Assembly (NCBI RefSeq): GCF_016025525.2
Contig: NZ_JACSGR010000005.1
Coordinates: 124,001 to 188,000, forward strand
DNA from: Eikenella glucosivorans
GTDB taxonomy: Bacteria; Pseudomonadota; Gammaproteobacteria; Burkholderiales; Neisseriaceae
Length of the DNA: 64,000 nt
Reading direction: 5' to 3'
Shown: positions 1-7,797 of the stretch, piece by piece
How positions within the stretch are numbered: the first letter of the stretch is position 1
Layout of the letters: every line of letters begins with the position of its first letter
Notes under the pieces: generated by a model
Databases searched by the model: none
The model's input: the letters and a program-made list of their open reading frames with translations, nothing else
What the model was told of the DNA's origin: nothing
Made by a program: the position numbers and the translations under genes

Positions 1-984
1 GCCGACGAAGCCTCGATGCTGGATTTGCCGCTGCTGCACCAATTATTGTGTGCCGTGCCGGAACATGGCCGGCTGATTTTGCTGGGCGACGAAAATCAGC
101 TGCCGCCGGTGGGCATCGGCGCGGTGCTGCCCGTATTGGCGCAGCCCACCGTGCTCACTGCCGACCAAGCCGCGCAGCTGGCCGACTGGCTTGGCGGCAG
201 CATGCCTTTTGCCGTAAGCGGCAATCCGCCGCCCTTGGCCGGCAACGTGGCGCGGCTGGAGCGCAGCCACCGTTTCGACCCGCAACGCGGCGTGGGCGCA
301 TTGGCGCAGGCGGTGGTGGCCGGGAATGCGGAAGGTGCCGCGGCTGCATTTGAGCGTTTCCCCGCAGAGCTGCTGAGGCTACCTGAAAATCTGGCCGACT
401 TGGCGCGCGCGTTTGCCAAACGCCATACTGGCTATTGGCAGGCGGTGGCAGGCGGCGATGCGGCAGCCTGCTTTGCCGAGCAGCAGCGGCTGGTGGTGTT
501 GGCGGCACGGCGCGAGCAGGCGGCGCAATTCAACCGCGAATACCTGCGCCTGCTGGCCGCACAGGGCAGGGCGGCGCAGGGCTGGTTTGCCGGGCAGGTG
601 CTGATGGTGGCGGAAAACGATTATGCGGTGAAGGTATTTAACGGCGACATCGGCATCGTGCTGCCGCAGGGCGAGGGGCTGGCCGCCTTCTTCCCCGACG
701 CGGGCGGCTTCCGCGCCGTGGCGCTGAGCCGCCTGCCCGCGCACGACACGGCCTTCGCCATGACGGTGCACAAAAGCCAGGGCTCGGAATACGAAGAGGT
801 GTGGCTCTTGGGCGATGAAACCGGTTCGGCGCTGTTTGACCGCACGCTGCTCTACACCGCGGTTACCCGCGCCCGCGAGCGCTTCGGCTATGCCGGCAGC
901 ATGGCCGTGCTGGAAGAAGCGGTGCGGCGCAAAAACAGCCGGCGCACCGGGCTGGGCGAAGCTTTGGCGCACCCGGCGGCATAG
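1..984 (+). CDS. recD: RecD, exonuclease V alpha subunit (5'-truncated by window edge)
   Basis: C-terminal 327 residues of the RecD helicase subunit of RecBCD, which unwinds and degrades double-strand ends before recombinational repair. The frame is open from base 1, so the gene starts upstream. Superfamily 1 motifs appear in order: Walker B-type DEASML at the very start, GDENQLPPVG (motif III), AMTVHKSQGSEYEEV (motif V) and LLYTAVTRARE (motif VI). A DUS at 376-387 lies in frame and is read as RLPEN. A DUS inverted pair follows the stop. In naturally competent bacteria RecBCD processes incoming DNA. The assignment is secure. Confidence 0.95.
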   Translation, partial: ADEASMLDLPLLHQLLCAVPEHGRLILLGDENQLPPVGIGAVLPVLAQPTVLTADQAAQLADWLGGSMPFAVSGNPPPLAGNVARLERSHRFDPQRGVGALAQAVVAGNAEGAAAAFERFPAELLRLPENLADLARAFAKRHTGYWQAVAGGDAAACFAEQQRLVVLAARREQAAQFNREYLRLLAAQGRAAQGWFAGQVLMVAENDYAVKVFNGDIGIVLPQGEGLAAFFPDAGGFRAVALSRLPAHDTAFAMTVHKSQGSEYEEVWLLGDETGSALFDRTLLYTAVTRARERFGYAGSMAVLEEAVRRKNSRRTGLGEALAHPAA

Positions 985-999
985 TGCGGCACATGAAAG

Positions 1000-1038
1000 A
1001 GGCTACCTGAAAACCGGATGGCGTTTTTCAGGTAGCCT
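1000..1038 (+). terminator. DUS inverted pair after recD
   Basis: AGGCTACCTGAA at 1000-1011 and its reverse complement at 1027-1038 can form a 12-bp stem 16 bases after the recD stop. Convergent DUS pairs of this kind act as intrinsic terminators in Neisseriaceae. Confidence 0.75.
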
Positions 1039-1088
1039 CATTGCCGTTTCCAAGCCGCAACGGTGCGTTTGATTTTTCAGGTAGCCTT

Positions 1089-1156
1089 ATATGGCGGATT
1101 AACATCTTGTCGATGCAAGGCGGGCCAAGGCCGTATCGGAAGTTAATCCGCTATAT
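1089..1156. repeat. 68-bp inverted-repeat element resembling a mini Correia element
   Basis: Ends ATATGGCGGATTAAC (1089-1103) and GTTAATCCGCTATAT (1142-1156) are inverted repeats differing at one position. The termini resemble the Correia end TATAGTGGATTAAC, and the interior keeps a CAAGGCG word. It lies between the recD terminator and the next gene. It could be a decayed or short Correia-like MITE, or a hairpin of other origin. Confidence 0.45.
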
Positions 1157-1280
1157 CCATTTTCCCGCCATCAGGCCGCGTGATAGCGGATATATGGAAT
1201 GGCGATTTCTGCCGGAAGCGGGCTTGGGTTATCATGCACCCGTCTGCAACCATCCGAAACCAGCGAAAGAAAGCAAAAGC

Positions 1281-1985
1281 ATGATGAAAAAATACCTTGC
1301 CGCCGCCGTGGCCGCCCTGTCCCTTTCCGCCCACGCCGCTCCTGTTTTCAATATGTTCGAACTCGGCGTGCAGCCCGGCCAAACCGCCGCGTATGACGAA
1401 GTCGGCCGCAACAACATCACTGCCTCAGTGCGCGGCGAAAAAGGCACGCTCGCCATGTATTCCGCTAAACGGCGCGACAACCCGGAAATGGCGTATATGT
1501 TTGAAATCTATGCAGATAACGAAGCCTACCAAGTCCACACCCAATCGCCGCAATACAAACATTTCCTGCAAAAATCCCCCGAAATCCTCACCGACCACAA
1601 ACGCCGCATCGCCCTGGAACCGCAGTTTCTCGGCGACAAACGCGTGCGCCAAACCGCCCGCACCATCAACAACTTGGTTATCGTGGACGTGAAACCCGAA
1701 CACGCGCAGGCCTTCAAAGCTATCGTGATGCCCGAAATGGCGCAGTCGCTCAAAGTGGAGCGCGGCGTGCTGGCCATCTATGCCGCCACCGAGCAGGGCA
1801 ACCCCAACCGCTGGTATTTCTACGAGATTTACGAGAGCGAAGCCGCCTACCAATCCCACCGCCGCACGCCGCATTTCCAAGACTATCTGACGCGCACGGC
1901 GGACATGGCGACGAACAAGGAAAGTATCGCCATCACGCCCGCACTGCTGATGAACAAGGGAGGGCTGCGGTTTGAGAATCCGTAA
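1281..1985 (+). CDS. Secreted protein with two ABM (antibiotic biosynthesis monooxygenase-like) domains
   Basis: 234 residues. The start MMKKYLAAAVAALSLSAHAA is a good Sec signal peptide, and a purine-rich GCGAAAGAAAGC precedes it; earlier in-frame codons would put junk before the signal. The mature protein is two tandem ferredoxin-like ABM units, shown by the paired motifs FEIYADNEAYQVHTQSPQYK (about 79-98) and YEIYESEAAYQSHRRTPHF (about 178-196). ABM proteins include quinol and aromatic monooxygenases and heme-degrading enzymes. The duplicated form suggests an intramolecular dimer in the periplasm. The substrate is unknown. It opens a run of redox-type genes, but a 230-bp spacer separates it from the next. 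Confidence 0.75.
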   Translation: MMKKYLAAAVAALSLSAHAAPVFNMFELGVQPGQTAAYDEVGRNNITASVRGEKGTLAMYSAKRRDNPEMAYMFEIYADNEAYQVHTQSPQYKHFLQKSPEILTDHKRRIALEPQFLGDKRVRQTARTINNLVIVDVKPEHAQAFKAIVMPEMAQSLKVERGVLAIYAATEQGNPNRWYFYEIYESEAAYQSHRRTPHFQDYLTRTADMATNKESIAITPALLMNKGGLRFENP

Positions 1986-2055
1986 AGCCAACACGTTCAG
2001 TAGCCTGCCAGCAACCTAGAGGCTACCTGAAAACAACAATCTAGGCTGAAAAAAA

Positions 2056-2100
2056 CTGCCTCAAATCAATATGCCCCTTCCCAGCCTCGGCTACCATTGT
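2056..2100. repeat. Copy A of a short intergenic repeat
   Basis: CTGCCTCAAATCAATATG at 2056-2073 recurs exactly at 3763-3780. Similarity continues for about 25 more bases (CCTCGGCTACCATT here against CCTCGGTTAGCATT there). Both copies lie in spacers of the redox-gene run. Confidence 0.6.
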
Positions 2101-2127
2101 AGGAAAACTTTCAGTCTGCCTACATAG

Positions 2128-2180
2128 AGGCTACCTGAAACGGGTTTCCCGAAGGAGGCTGAGTTTTCAAAGCTAAAAAT
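2128..2180 (+). repeat. DUS-anchored repeat upstream of flavodoxin-family gene
   Basis: A DUS (2128-2139) is followed by GTTTCCCGAAGGAGGCTGAG and TTTTCAAAGCTAAAA. This is one member of a family of DUS-linked small hairpin repeats; others are at 5451, 25128, 57338 and 62424. It ends about 36 bases before the next start codon. Confidence 0.6.
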
Positions 2181-2215
2181 CCCCAGCAAAATCAACCTGA
2201 AACCAGGAGAAGACA

Positions 2216-2740
2216 ATGAAACACATCGTCATGCTCACCGGTAGCCCGCACCCGCACGGCGCCTCGCACCAGCTCGCTGACGCCTGCATGAAAGGCGCGG
2301 CAGAAAACGGCCACGACATCTACCGCTTCGACGCGGGGCTGGAAGCCGATAAAGTCCAGTTCCTCAAACTCGACGCCGCCGAGCGCACCATCATCAGCGA
2401 CGACTACATCCACCGCGAAGTCCTGCCGCGCCTGCAACAGGCCGACGTCGTCGTATTTGCCGCCTCGCTCTACTACTTCGGCATGAACGCCCAGCTCAAA
2501 GCCGTCATCGACCGCTTCTACGAAATCAACCACGAACTGAAAGACGGCAAAGCCTGCGTCACCCTGCTTGCCGGCTACGGCCAGGGCGAAGACATCCGCC
2601 TCCTCGTCGAACACTTCGCTATCATCCGCCGCTACCTGCGCTGGAAAGACGCCGGGCAAGTCATCGCTGAAGACTCGTGGAATGCACGCAAACTGCAACA
2701 GCACATTCAGGAAGCCTACGAAATCGGCAAAGCTATTTAA
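2216..2740 (+). CDS. NAD(P)H-dependent oxidoreductase, flavodoxin-like fold
   Basis: 174 residues, cytoplasmic, no signal peptide. The N-terminal strand-loop MLTGSPHPHGASHQL fits the FMN phosphate-binding loop of NADPH-dependent FMN reductase-type flavodoxins. VVFAASLYYFGMNAQLKAVI (about 82-101) is the usual second flavin-contact segment with the Lys-x(4)-Asp-Arg end. CCAGGAGAAG lies upstream of ATG. Such proteins reduce quinones, FMN or nitro compounds. The specific substrate cannot be told. A DUS-anchored repeat forms its upstream leader. Confidence 0.8.
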   Translation: MKHIVMLTGSPHPHGASHQLADACMKGAAENGHDIYRFDAGLEADKVQFLKLDAAERTIISDDYIHREVLPRLQQADVVVFAASLYYFGMNAQLKAVIDRFYEINHELKDGKACVTLLAGYGQGEDIRLLVEHFAIIRRYLRWKDAGQVIAEDSWNARKLQQHIQEAYEIGKAI

Positions 2741-2915
2741 ATCAAGGCCGGGGCACCGCCGTAGTGCCGGTTAAGCCGAGGCCGGATTCAGCTTCGTTGA
2801 AGCTGCGTTTTAGCTTCGCAGAAACTTGCTTTACCCCTTTTCAGGTAGCCTAATCCCCTAAGCCATCTGCCTGTTTCCAACAACAGTGCCTTACCCCGCC
2901 CAACCAGGAGGTATC

Positions 2916-3590
2916 ATGAACCCCATCGACCGCCGCAAATTGCTGCAAAGCGCAGCTGTCATTGCCGCCACCGCCGTCCTGCCCGCCTGCGCGCAGGCCG
3001 AGGATAACGGCAATACGCCGAACCGCGCTTCCGCCGCATCCGCATCCGCTTCGTCCTCAAATACCGTCAAAACGGGCGGCTGGGCGCGGGTGAAAACGCT
3101 GCTTATCGTGTCGCATCCGTATCCCGACCAATCCGTGATGATTAAAGGTTTGCAGCAGGCGGCGGAGACGGTGGACAACGTAACCGTGCGCAATCTGGAA
3201 AGCATTTACGGCTTCGACAGCCGCGCCATTGACGGCGAGGCAGAACGCCGCATCACGCGCGAACACGACCGCATCGTGTTTATGTTCCCCACCCACTGGT
3301 TCAACATCACGCCGATGATGAAGGCGTATCTGAACGACACTTGGGGCAGCGTCGGCCCGGGTTTGTGGCAGGGCAAGGAAATGCTGATTATCACCACAGC
3401 GGCGGGCGGCGGCAGCACCTACGGCAAAAACGGCCGCATCGGTGTGCCGCTGGCCGACGTGTTCCTGCCGATGAAGGCCAGCGCGCTGCACGCGGGCATG
3501 ATTTATCTGCCGCCGCTGGCGTTTGAAGGCGTAACCCCGTCGCGGCTGGGAGAATACCAGCGGCAGGTGGTGGAGCAGCTGACGCGATGA
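2916..3590 (+). CDS. Putative Tat-exported lipoprotein, flavodoxin_2-type NAD(P)H:quinone reductase
   Basis: 224 residues. ATG follows a strong AGGAGG. The N-terminus reads DRRKLLQSAAVIAATAVLPACA: a twin-arginine motif, a short hydrophobic stretch and a lipobox (LPAC), implying export folded, with FMN bound, and lipid anchoring at Cys 24. A Ser/Ala linker (about 35-55) leads to a flavodoxin_2 domain: VSHPYPDQS for the phosphate loop, FMFPTHWFNITPMMKAYL for the flavin contact and TTAAGGGSTYG, as in KefF/MdaB/YwrO reductases. Those relatives are normally cytoplasmic, so the export signal is unusual. An electron donor outside the membrane is not evident. Confidence 0.75.
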   Translation: MNPIDRRKLLQSAAVIAATAVLPACAQAEDNGNTPNRASAASASASSSNTVKTGGWARVKTLLIVSHPYPDQSVMIKGLQQAAETVDNVTVRNLESIYGFDSRAIDGEAERRITREHDRIVFMFPTHWFNITPMMKAYLNDTWGSVGPGLWQGKEMLIITTAAGGGSTYGKNGRIGVPLADVFLPMKASALHAGMIYLPPLAFEGVTPSRLGEYQRQVVEQLTR

Positions 3591-3703
3591 TTTTGCTGCG
3601 TTGGCGTTTTTTCTTCGCAGAGGTCCTCACTGCATCCGTTTAATTGTGCGGGCGCTGTGCTTTAGCTTCGCAGAAACTCCGCCTTGCTTCGCAAGGCATC
3701 GCT

Positions 3704-3738
3704 TTCAGGTAGCCTCCATCTTGCGAAGGCTACCTGAA
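3704..3738. terminator. DUS inverted pair
   Basis: TTCAGGTAGCCT at 3704-3715 faces AGGCTACCTGAA at 3727-3738 with an 11-base loop. It lies about 115 bases after the flavodoxin_2 gene and is a likely terminator. Confidence 0.6.
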
Positions 3739-3762
3739 AAATAAAGGGGCGAAACAAAACGG

Positions 3763-3810
3763 CTGCCTCAAATCAATATGTCGCGCCGCAACCTCGGTTA
3801 GCATTTGCCG
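3763..3810. repeat. Copy B of a short intergenic repeat
   Basis: An 18-base exact match to 2056-2073 (CTGCCTCAAATCAATATG), followed by a weaker match through CCTCGGTTAGCATT. Function unknown. Confidence 0.6.
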
Positions 3811-4008
3811 ATTGAGTGGGCGGATACCGGTTATTATGGGCGTGGTACAGACGTTTGGCTCCACAGCAACAAACGCAGTCGGCAGGAATAGCATCAAAGG
3901 CTACCTGAAAGCGTGGGCTGCAACGGAGTTAAAACGGAGCGCAGCGCAGTTTCTGCGAAGCTAAAATTTCAGCTCCGCAGCCATTCCGCTGCCTTGCGGA
4001 AGCTCCGT

Positions 4009-4020
4009 TTCAGGCAGCCT
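4009..4020 (-). other. AG-simDUS (Simonsiella-type uptake sequence)
   Basis: TTCAGGCAGCCT is the reverse complement of AGGCTGCCTGAA, the Simonsiella dialect. It differs from the resident dialect by one base, so either point mutation or import could explain it. Confidence 0.6.
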
Positions 4021-4172
4021 CAAACCGGCATTGATGAACCCCCTTCATCAGGCTTATCGATCCAACCCCGTTTATCCCAGCTGCGCAGACGGCTACACTG
4101 TGCCGGTCAGGTAACGGGCGCAGTTCGGCGGATTTGCCGATTGTGCCTTTGCCCCGCCGTACAGGAGCCTCC

Positions 4173-5240
4173 ATGCCCAAACCTCTCGCCGCCGCGCTTA
4201 TCGGCAGCCTTATCTTCGCCCTCGGCGCACCTGCCGCCGCCCGCACCCCCGTCCCAACGCCAAACAAGGAGCAAACCATGTCATCCCTATCCCCCCGCCA
4301 GCAACATCTTGCCGCCATCGCCTCCGCCGCCGCAGCGGGCGACACGGGCAGTCTGAAAACCGCGCTTGCCCAAGCCTTAGACGGCGGCATCACCGTGAAA
4401 GAAGCGCGCGACGTGTTCGTGCAGCTTTACGCCTACGCCGGCTTCCCGCGCAGCTTGAACGCGCTCGCCACGCTGGACGGCGTGGTGAAAGAACGCCGCG
4501 CCGCCGGACAAAAAACCGATGAAGGCAAAGCCCCCGCGCCGCTGCCGCGCGACACCGACCTGCTCGCGCTGGGCACGAAAACCCAAACCGAACTGGTCGG
4601 CCGGCCGGTGGACGTAACCGCCCTGTCGCCCGACATCGACCGCTACCTGAAAACCCACCTGTTCGGCGACATCTTCGCCAGCAACGTGTTGGACTGGCAG
4701 GAGCGCGAGCTGGTCACCATCACCATTTTAAGCAGCCTGCACGGCGCGGACGGCCAGCTTGCCAGCCACATCGCCGTGGGCAAACGCAACGGGCTCACCG
4801 ACGCGCAAATCGCCGCCGTGCGCCAAATGGCCGCGCCCCGTTCGCTCAGCCCCTTCGGCATCGGCCGGCCGAACGATGCCTACGCGCAATATTTCAGCGG
4901 GCCGAGCTACCTGAACCCGCTCTCCACCGAACAGGTCGGCGTGTACAACGTGACCTTCGAGCCGTCCGTGCGCAACAACTGGCACATCCACCACGCCGAA
5001 AAAGGCGGCGGGCAAATCCTGATTGTTACCGGCGGGCGCGGCTATTATCAGGAGTGGGGCAAACCCGCGCGCGAACTGAAAGCGGGCGACACGGTGAACA
5101 TCCCCGCCAACGTCAAGCACTGGCACGGCGCGGCGAAAGATTCGTGGTTCCAGCATCTGGCGGTGGAAGTGCCCGGCGAAGGCACGCGCAACGAGTGGCT
5201 GGAGTCCGTGTCGGATGAAGATTACGGCAAATTGCCCTAA
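4173..5240 (+). CDS. Secreted carboxymuconolactone decarboxylase-like/cupin fusion protein
   Basis: 355 residues. ACAGGAG precedes the ATG, and MPKPLAAALIGSLIFALGAPAAA is a Sec signal peptide. Two CMD (AhpD-like) units follow: one near DGGITVKEARDVFVQLYAYA (about 70-90) and one near DWQERELVTITILSSLHG (about 172-190). A C-terminal cupin carries HIHHAEKGGGQILIV, GDTVNIPANVKHWHGA and the metal-ligand histidines. No cysteine is visible in the CMD units, so an AhpD-like CxxC peroxidase activity is excluded. CMD-cupin fusions are common beside aldo/keto reductases and alcohol dehydrogenases, as here. The reaction is unknown. Confidence 0.8.
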   Translation: MPKPLAAALIGSLIFALGAPAAARTPVPTPNKEQTMSSLSPRQQHLAAIASAAAAGDTGSLKTALAQALDGGITVKEARDVFVQLYAYAGFPRSLNALATLDGVVKERRAAGQKTDEGKAPAPLPRDTDLLALGTKTQTELVGRPVDVTALSPDIDRYLKTHLFGDIFASNVLDWQERELVTITILSSLHGADGQLASHIAVGKRNGLTDAQIAAVRQMAAPRSLSPFGIGRPNDAYAQYFSGPSYLNPLSTEQVGVYNVTFEPSVRNNWHIHHAEKGGGQILIVTGGRGYYQEWGKPARELKAGDTVNIPANVKHWHGAAKDSWFQHLAVEVPGEGTRNEWLESVSDEDYGKLP

Positions 5241-5561
5241 ACCGCATAAAGGCTACCTGAAAATGAACCAAGCGAGTTTCTGCGAAGCTAAAACATGGCT
5301 TCGACGCAGTGAAAACGAGCAAAACGTTTTTCTGCAAAGCAAAAATTTTCAGGTAGCCTTTCCATTATCGCGCCACGCGATACCCGCTATATCGATTTGC
5401 CATTTCCCCCATTTCTACGGCTGCCGTATCATCACCACCATCTAGTCGGGCTACCTGAAAACGGAGCTTCCGAAGGAAGCGAAGTTTTTGTGAAGTTTCA
5501 GCACAGTCAAAACAAGCGCAGCCCGCCCCCTTTCATCACCCATAATTAAAGGATAAGCACC
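5241..5561. other. 321-bp spacer with DUS and DUS-linked repeats
   Basis: Contains opposed DUSs at 5250-5261 and 5348-5359. Between them are two copies of the TTTCTGC(G/A)AAGC word of the DUS-linked repeat. A third DUS at 5449-5460 leads into another repeat copy (CTTCCGAAGGAAGCGAAG) that ends near the aldo/keto reductase leader. No gene seen. Confidence 0.65.
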
Positions 5562-6506
5562 ATGAAAACCTACCCAAAAATCGCTCTCGGCACCTGGTCT
5601 TGGGGCGTCGGCACATTCGGCGGCGATGCCGTGTTCGGGCAAACCCTGACCGAAGCGCAAATGAAAGAAGTGTTCGACACCGCCATGAAAGCCGGTCTGA
5701 ACCTGTGGGACACCGCCTATGCTTACGGCTTGGGCGATTCTGAAAAAGAGTTGGGCAAATTCATCCGCCAAGCACCCAAAGGCAGCGTCATCCTGTCCAC
5801 CAAATTCACGCCCAATCTTGCCGACGAAAGCCAAGCCGATCCTTTTGTGTCCATGTTGGACGGCAGCTTGGAACGCTTGGGCGTGGACGACATCGACCTC
5901 TACTGGATACACAATTCGCTGGACGTGGAACGCTGGACGCCGTATCTCATTCCCGCGCTCAAAAGCGGCAAAGTCAAAGCGGTGGGCGTATCCAACCACA
6001 ACCTCGAACAAATCAAACGCGTTGTCGAAATCCTTGCCGCCGAAGGGCTGAAACTTGGCGCGGTGCAAAACCATTTCAGTTTGCTTTACCGCAATTCCAT
6101 TGACGACGGCACGCTGGCATATTGCCGCGAAAACGGTATCGCCTTCTTTGCCTATATGGTATTGGAACAAGGCGCGTTGAGCGGTCGTTACAACGCACAA
6201 AATCCCTTGCCTGTCGGCAGCCGCCGCGCCGAAGCCTACAATAACGTCTTGCCACAACTGCAAAAACTCACCGACACCATGACCGAAATCGGCAAACCGC
6301 ACAACGCCTCTGCCGCACAAGTGGCGATTGCTTGGGCGATTGCCAAAGGCACGCTGCCGCTCATCGGTGCGACCAAACCGCACCATGTTACCGACGCTGC
6401 CGAAGCCGCAAAATTGGTGTTGACCGCCGAACAGGTCGCCGAACTCGAACGCTTGGCGCAGGAAACCGGCGTCGATACGCGCGGTGGCTGGGAAGGGCAG
6501 GCGTAA
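5562..6506 (+). CDS. Aldo/keto reductase
   Basis: 314 residues, the usual AKR length; ATG follows AAAGGATAAGCACC. The TIM-barrel catalytic tetrad is visible: Asp and Tyr in WDTAYAYG (about 50-57), Lys in STKFTPN (about 83-89) and His in YWIHNS (about 116-121). The C-terminal NADPH phosphate-binding region is LIGATKPHHVTDAAEAA (about 267-283). It is a cytosolic NADPH-dependent reductase of aldehydes or ketones. The neighbours (CMD-cupin, esterase, alcohol dehydrogenase) suggest a carbonyl-detoxifying or accessory catabolic set; no specific substrate is indicated. Confidence 0.88.
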   Translation: MKTYPKIALGTWSWGVGTFGGDAVFGQTLTEAQMKEVFDTAMKAGLNLWDTAYAYGLGDSEKELGKFIRQAPKGSVILSTKFTPNLADESQADPFVSMLDGSLERLGVDDIDLYWIHNSLDVERWTPYLIPALKSGKVKAVGVSNHNLEQIKRVVEILAAEGLKLGAVQNHFSLLYRNSIDDGTLAYCRENGIAFFAYMVLEQGALSGRYNAQNPLPVGSRRAEAYNNVLPQLQKLTDTMTEIGKPHNASAAQVAIAWAIAKGTLPLIGATKPHHVTDAAEAAKLVLTAEQVAELERLAQETGVDTRGGWEGQA

Positions 6507-6573
6507 GGCGTTTGCCGTTTGGCTTCGTAGAAACTGCGCTGCTCTCCGTTTTAACTCCGTTGAAACTCACATT

Positions 6574-6610
6574 TTCAGGTAGCCTTTAACCCCGTTTCAG
6601 GCTACCTGAA
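6574..6610. terminator. DUS inverted pair after aldo/keto reductase
   Basis: TTCAGGTAGCCT (6574-6585) and AGGCTACCTGAA (6599-6610) can pair. The stretch before it (about 6515-6573) is reverse-oriented DUS-linked repeat. Confidence 0.65.
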
Positions 6611-6643
6611 ACCCATTCTTTTATTCATGCAAGGACTCCAAAA

Positions 6644-7663
6644 ATGAAACAAACCCTCCTGCTTGCCCTGCTCGCCGCCGCCTTCTCCACCGCCGCCGCG
6701 CAGGATTTAAAAACGCTCGACCGCGTCGATCCCGCCTACCGCGAAGCCGCCAAAGGCTGGGTGGTGGATTTCGGCGACCCCGCCGTCCGCAAACAGTTTG
6801 ACGAACGCAATGCCCGCCGCGCCGCCGAAAGCAGCCAGCCTGCCGAAAGCTGGCGCGTGCCCGCCGCCAAGGGTGAACCTGCCGTGCCGCTGTATGTCTA
6901 TAAACCGCGCAATGCAGGCGGCGGCAAACTGCCCGTCATCTACTTCATCCACGGCGGCGGCTATATCCTAGGTAACGCCAAAATGGGCGGCGACGCGCTG
7001 CAAGCGATGGCCGACCGCCAGCAGGCCGCCGTGGTCAGCGTGGAATACCGCCTCGCCACCCAAGCCCCTTTCCCTGCCGATTTGCACGATGCCTATCGCG
7101 GCTTGGAATACGTCTATAAAAACGCCGCACGGCACGGGCTGGACAGCGAACGCGTGGTGCTGATGGGCGAAAGCGCGGGCGGCGGGCTCACCGCACGGCT
7201 GGCACTCTACACCCGCGACCAGGGCAAACTCACGCCCGAAGGCCAGGTGCTGATTTACCCCATGCTCGACTACCGCACCGGCACGAGCGAATCGCCCTAC
7301 CGCAATGAAAACGCAGGTGAATTTGTGTGGACGCCCAGCGCCAACCGCACCGGCTGGACGGCACTGCGCAGCGGCCAAACCATCCGCCCCGACCAAATGC
7401 CCTACTTCTCCCCCGCGCTGGCGGAAAACCTGAAAGGTCTGCCGACCGTGTTCATGATGGTGGGCGATTTGGATTTGTTCGTAAACGAAGACGTGGACTA
7501 CGCCAACCGCCTGATTCAGGCCGGCGTGCCCACCGAGCTGCACGTGCTGCCCGGCCTGTACCACGCCTTTGAAGCCGCCAACCCCGACGGCGCGCAGACG
7601 AAAAATTATCTGCAATGGCGCACCGACGCAGTGAAGCGGATGTTTGCCAATCCCGTGCACTAA
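6644..7663 (+). CDS. Secreted alpha/beta hydrolase (HSL-type esterase)
   Basis: 339 residues with a signal peptide, MKQTLLLALLAAAFSTAAAQ, placing it in the periplasm or outside. The hormone-sensitive-lipase family signature is present: oxyanion HGGGYILG (about 103-110), nucleophile elbow GESAGG (about 173-178), acid in VGDLDLF (about 274-280) and His in GLYHAFE (about 305-311). It probably hydrolyses short-chain esters. Its downstream flank carries Simonsiella/Kingella-type DUS rather than the resident type, which may mark transfer. Confidence 0.85.
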   Translation: MKQTLLLALLAAAFSTAAAQDLKTLDRVDPAYREAAKGWVVDFGDPAVRKQFDERNARRAAESSQPAESWRVPAAKGEPAVPLYVYKPRNAGGGKLPVIYFIHGGGYILGNAKMGGDALQAMADRQQAAVVSVEYRLATQAPFPADLHDAYRGLEYVYKNAARHGLDSERVVLMGESAGGGLTARLALYTRDQGKLTPEGQVLIYPMLDYRTGTSESPYRNENAGEFVWTPSANRTGWTALRSGQTIRPDQMPYFSPALAENLKGLPTVFMMVGDLDLFVNEDVDYANRLIQAGVPTELHVLPGLYHAFEAANPDGAQTKNYLQWRTDAVKRMFANPVH

Positions 7664-7667
7664 GGCG

Positions 7668-7684
7668 TTTCAGGCTGCCTGAAA
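7668..7684. other. Palindrome containing Simonsiella- and Kingella-type DUS
   Basis: TTTCAGGCTGCCTGAAA reads as AGGCTGCCTGAA (AG-simDUS) on the plus strand and AGGCAGCCTGAA (AG-kingDUS) on the minus strand. It sits 4 bases after the hydrolase stop. Confidence 0.65.
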
Positions 7685-7724
7685 GTCCTTTTCTCATATG
7701 GGGAAAGGCCACCTGAAAAACGAC

Positions 7725-7736
7725 AGGCAGCCTGAA
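7725..7736 (+). other. AG-kingDUS (Kingella-type uptake sequence)
   Basis: An exact AGGCAGCCTGAA, the Kingella dialect, 62 bases upstream of the acetyltransferase. A half-changed form AGGCCACCTGAA lies at 7706-7717. Confidence 0.7.
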
Positions 7737-7797
7737 AGCAGTAGGTCGGACATTCATGCCCGACCCGCACCGACTGCCAACCCAAAGGAAGAGAAAC

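Larger units (their letters stand above)
3591..4172. other. 582-bp spacer of DUS and DUS-linked repeats
   Basis: No credible gene. It holds reverse-oriented DUS-anchored repeat sequence (3658-3715), a DUS inverted pair (3704-3738), copy B of the CTGCCTCAAATCAATATG repeat (3763-3810), a further DUS with linked repeat (3898-3970) and a Simonsiella-type DUS, TTCAGGCAGCCT, at 4009-4020. The start region of the next gene follows. Confidence 0.7.

Noticed and set aside
4009..4020. Single simDUS as proof that the CMD-cupin gene is foreign
   Set aside because: One base separates it from the resident DUS, so a point mutation is as likely as import; no second foreign site flanks the gene.
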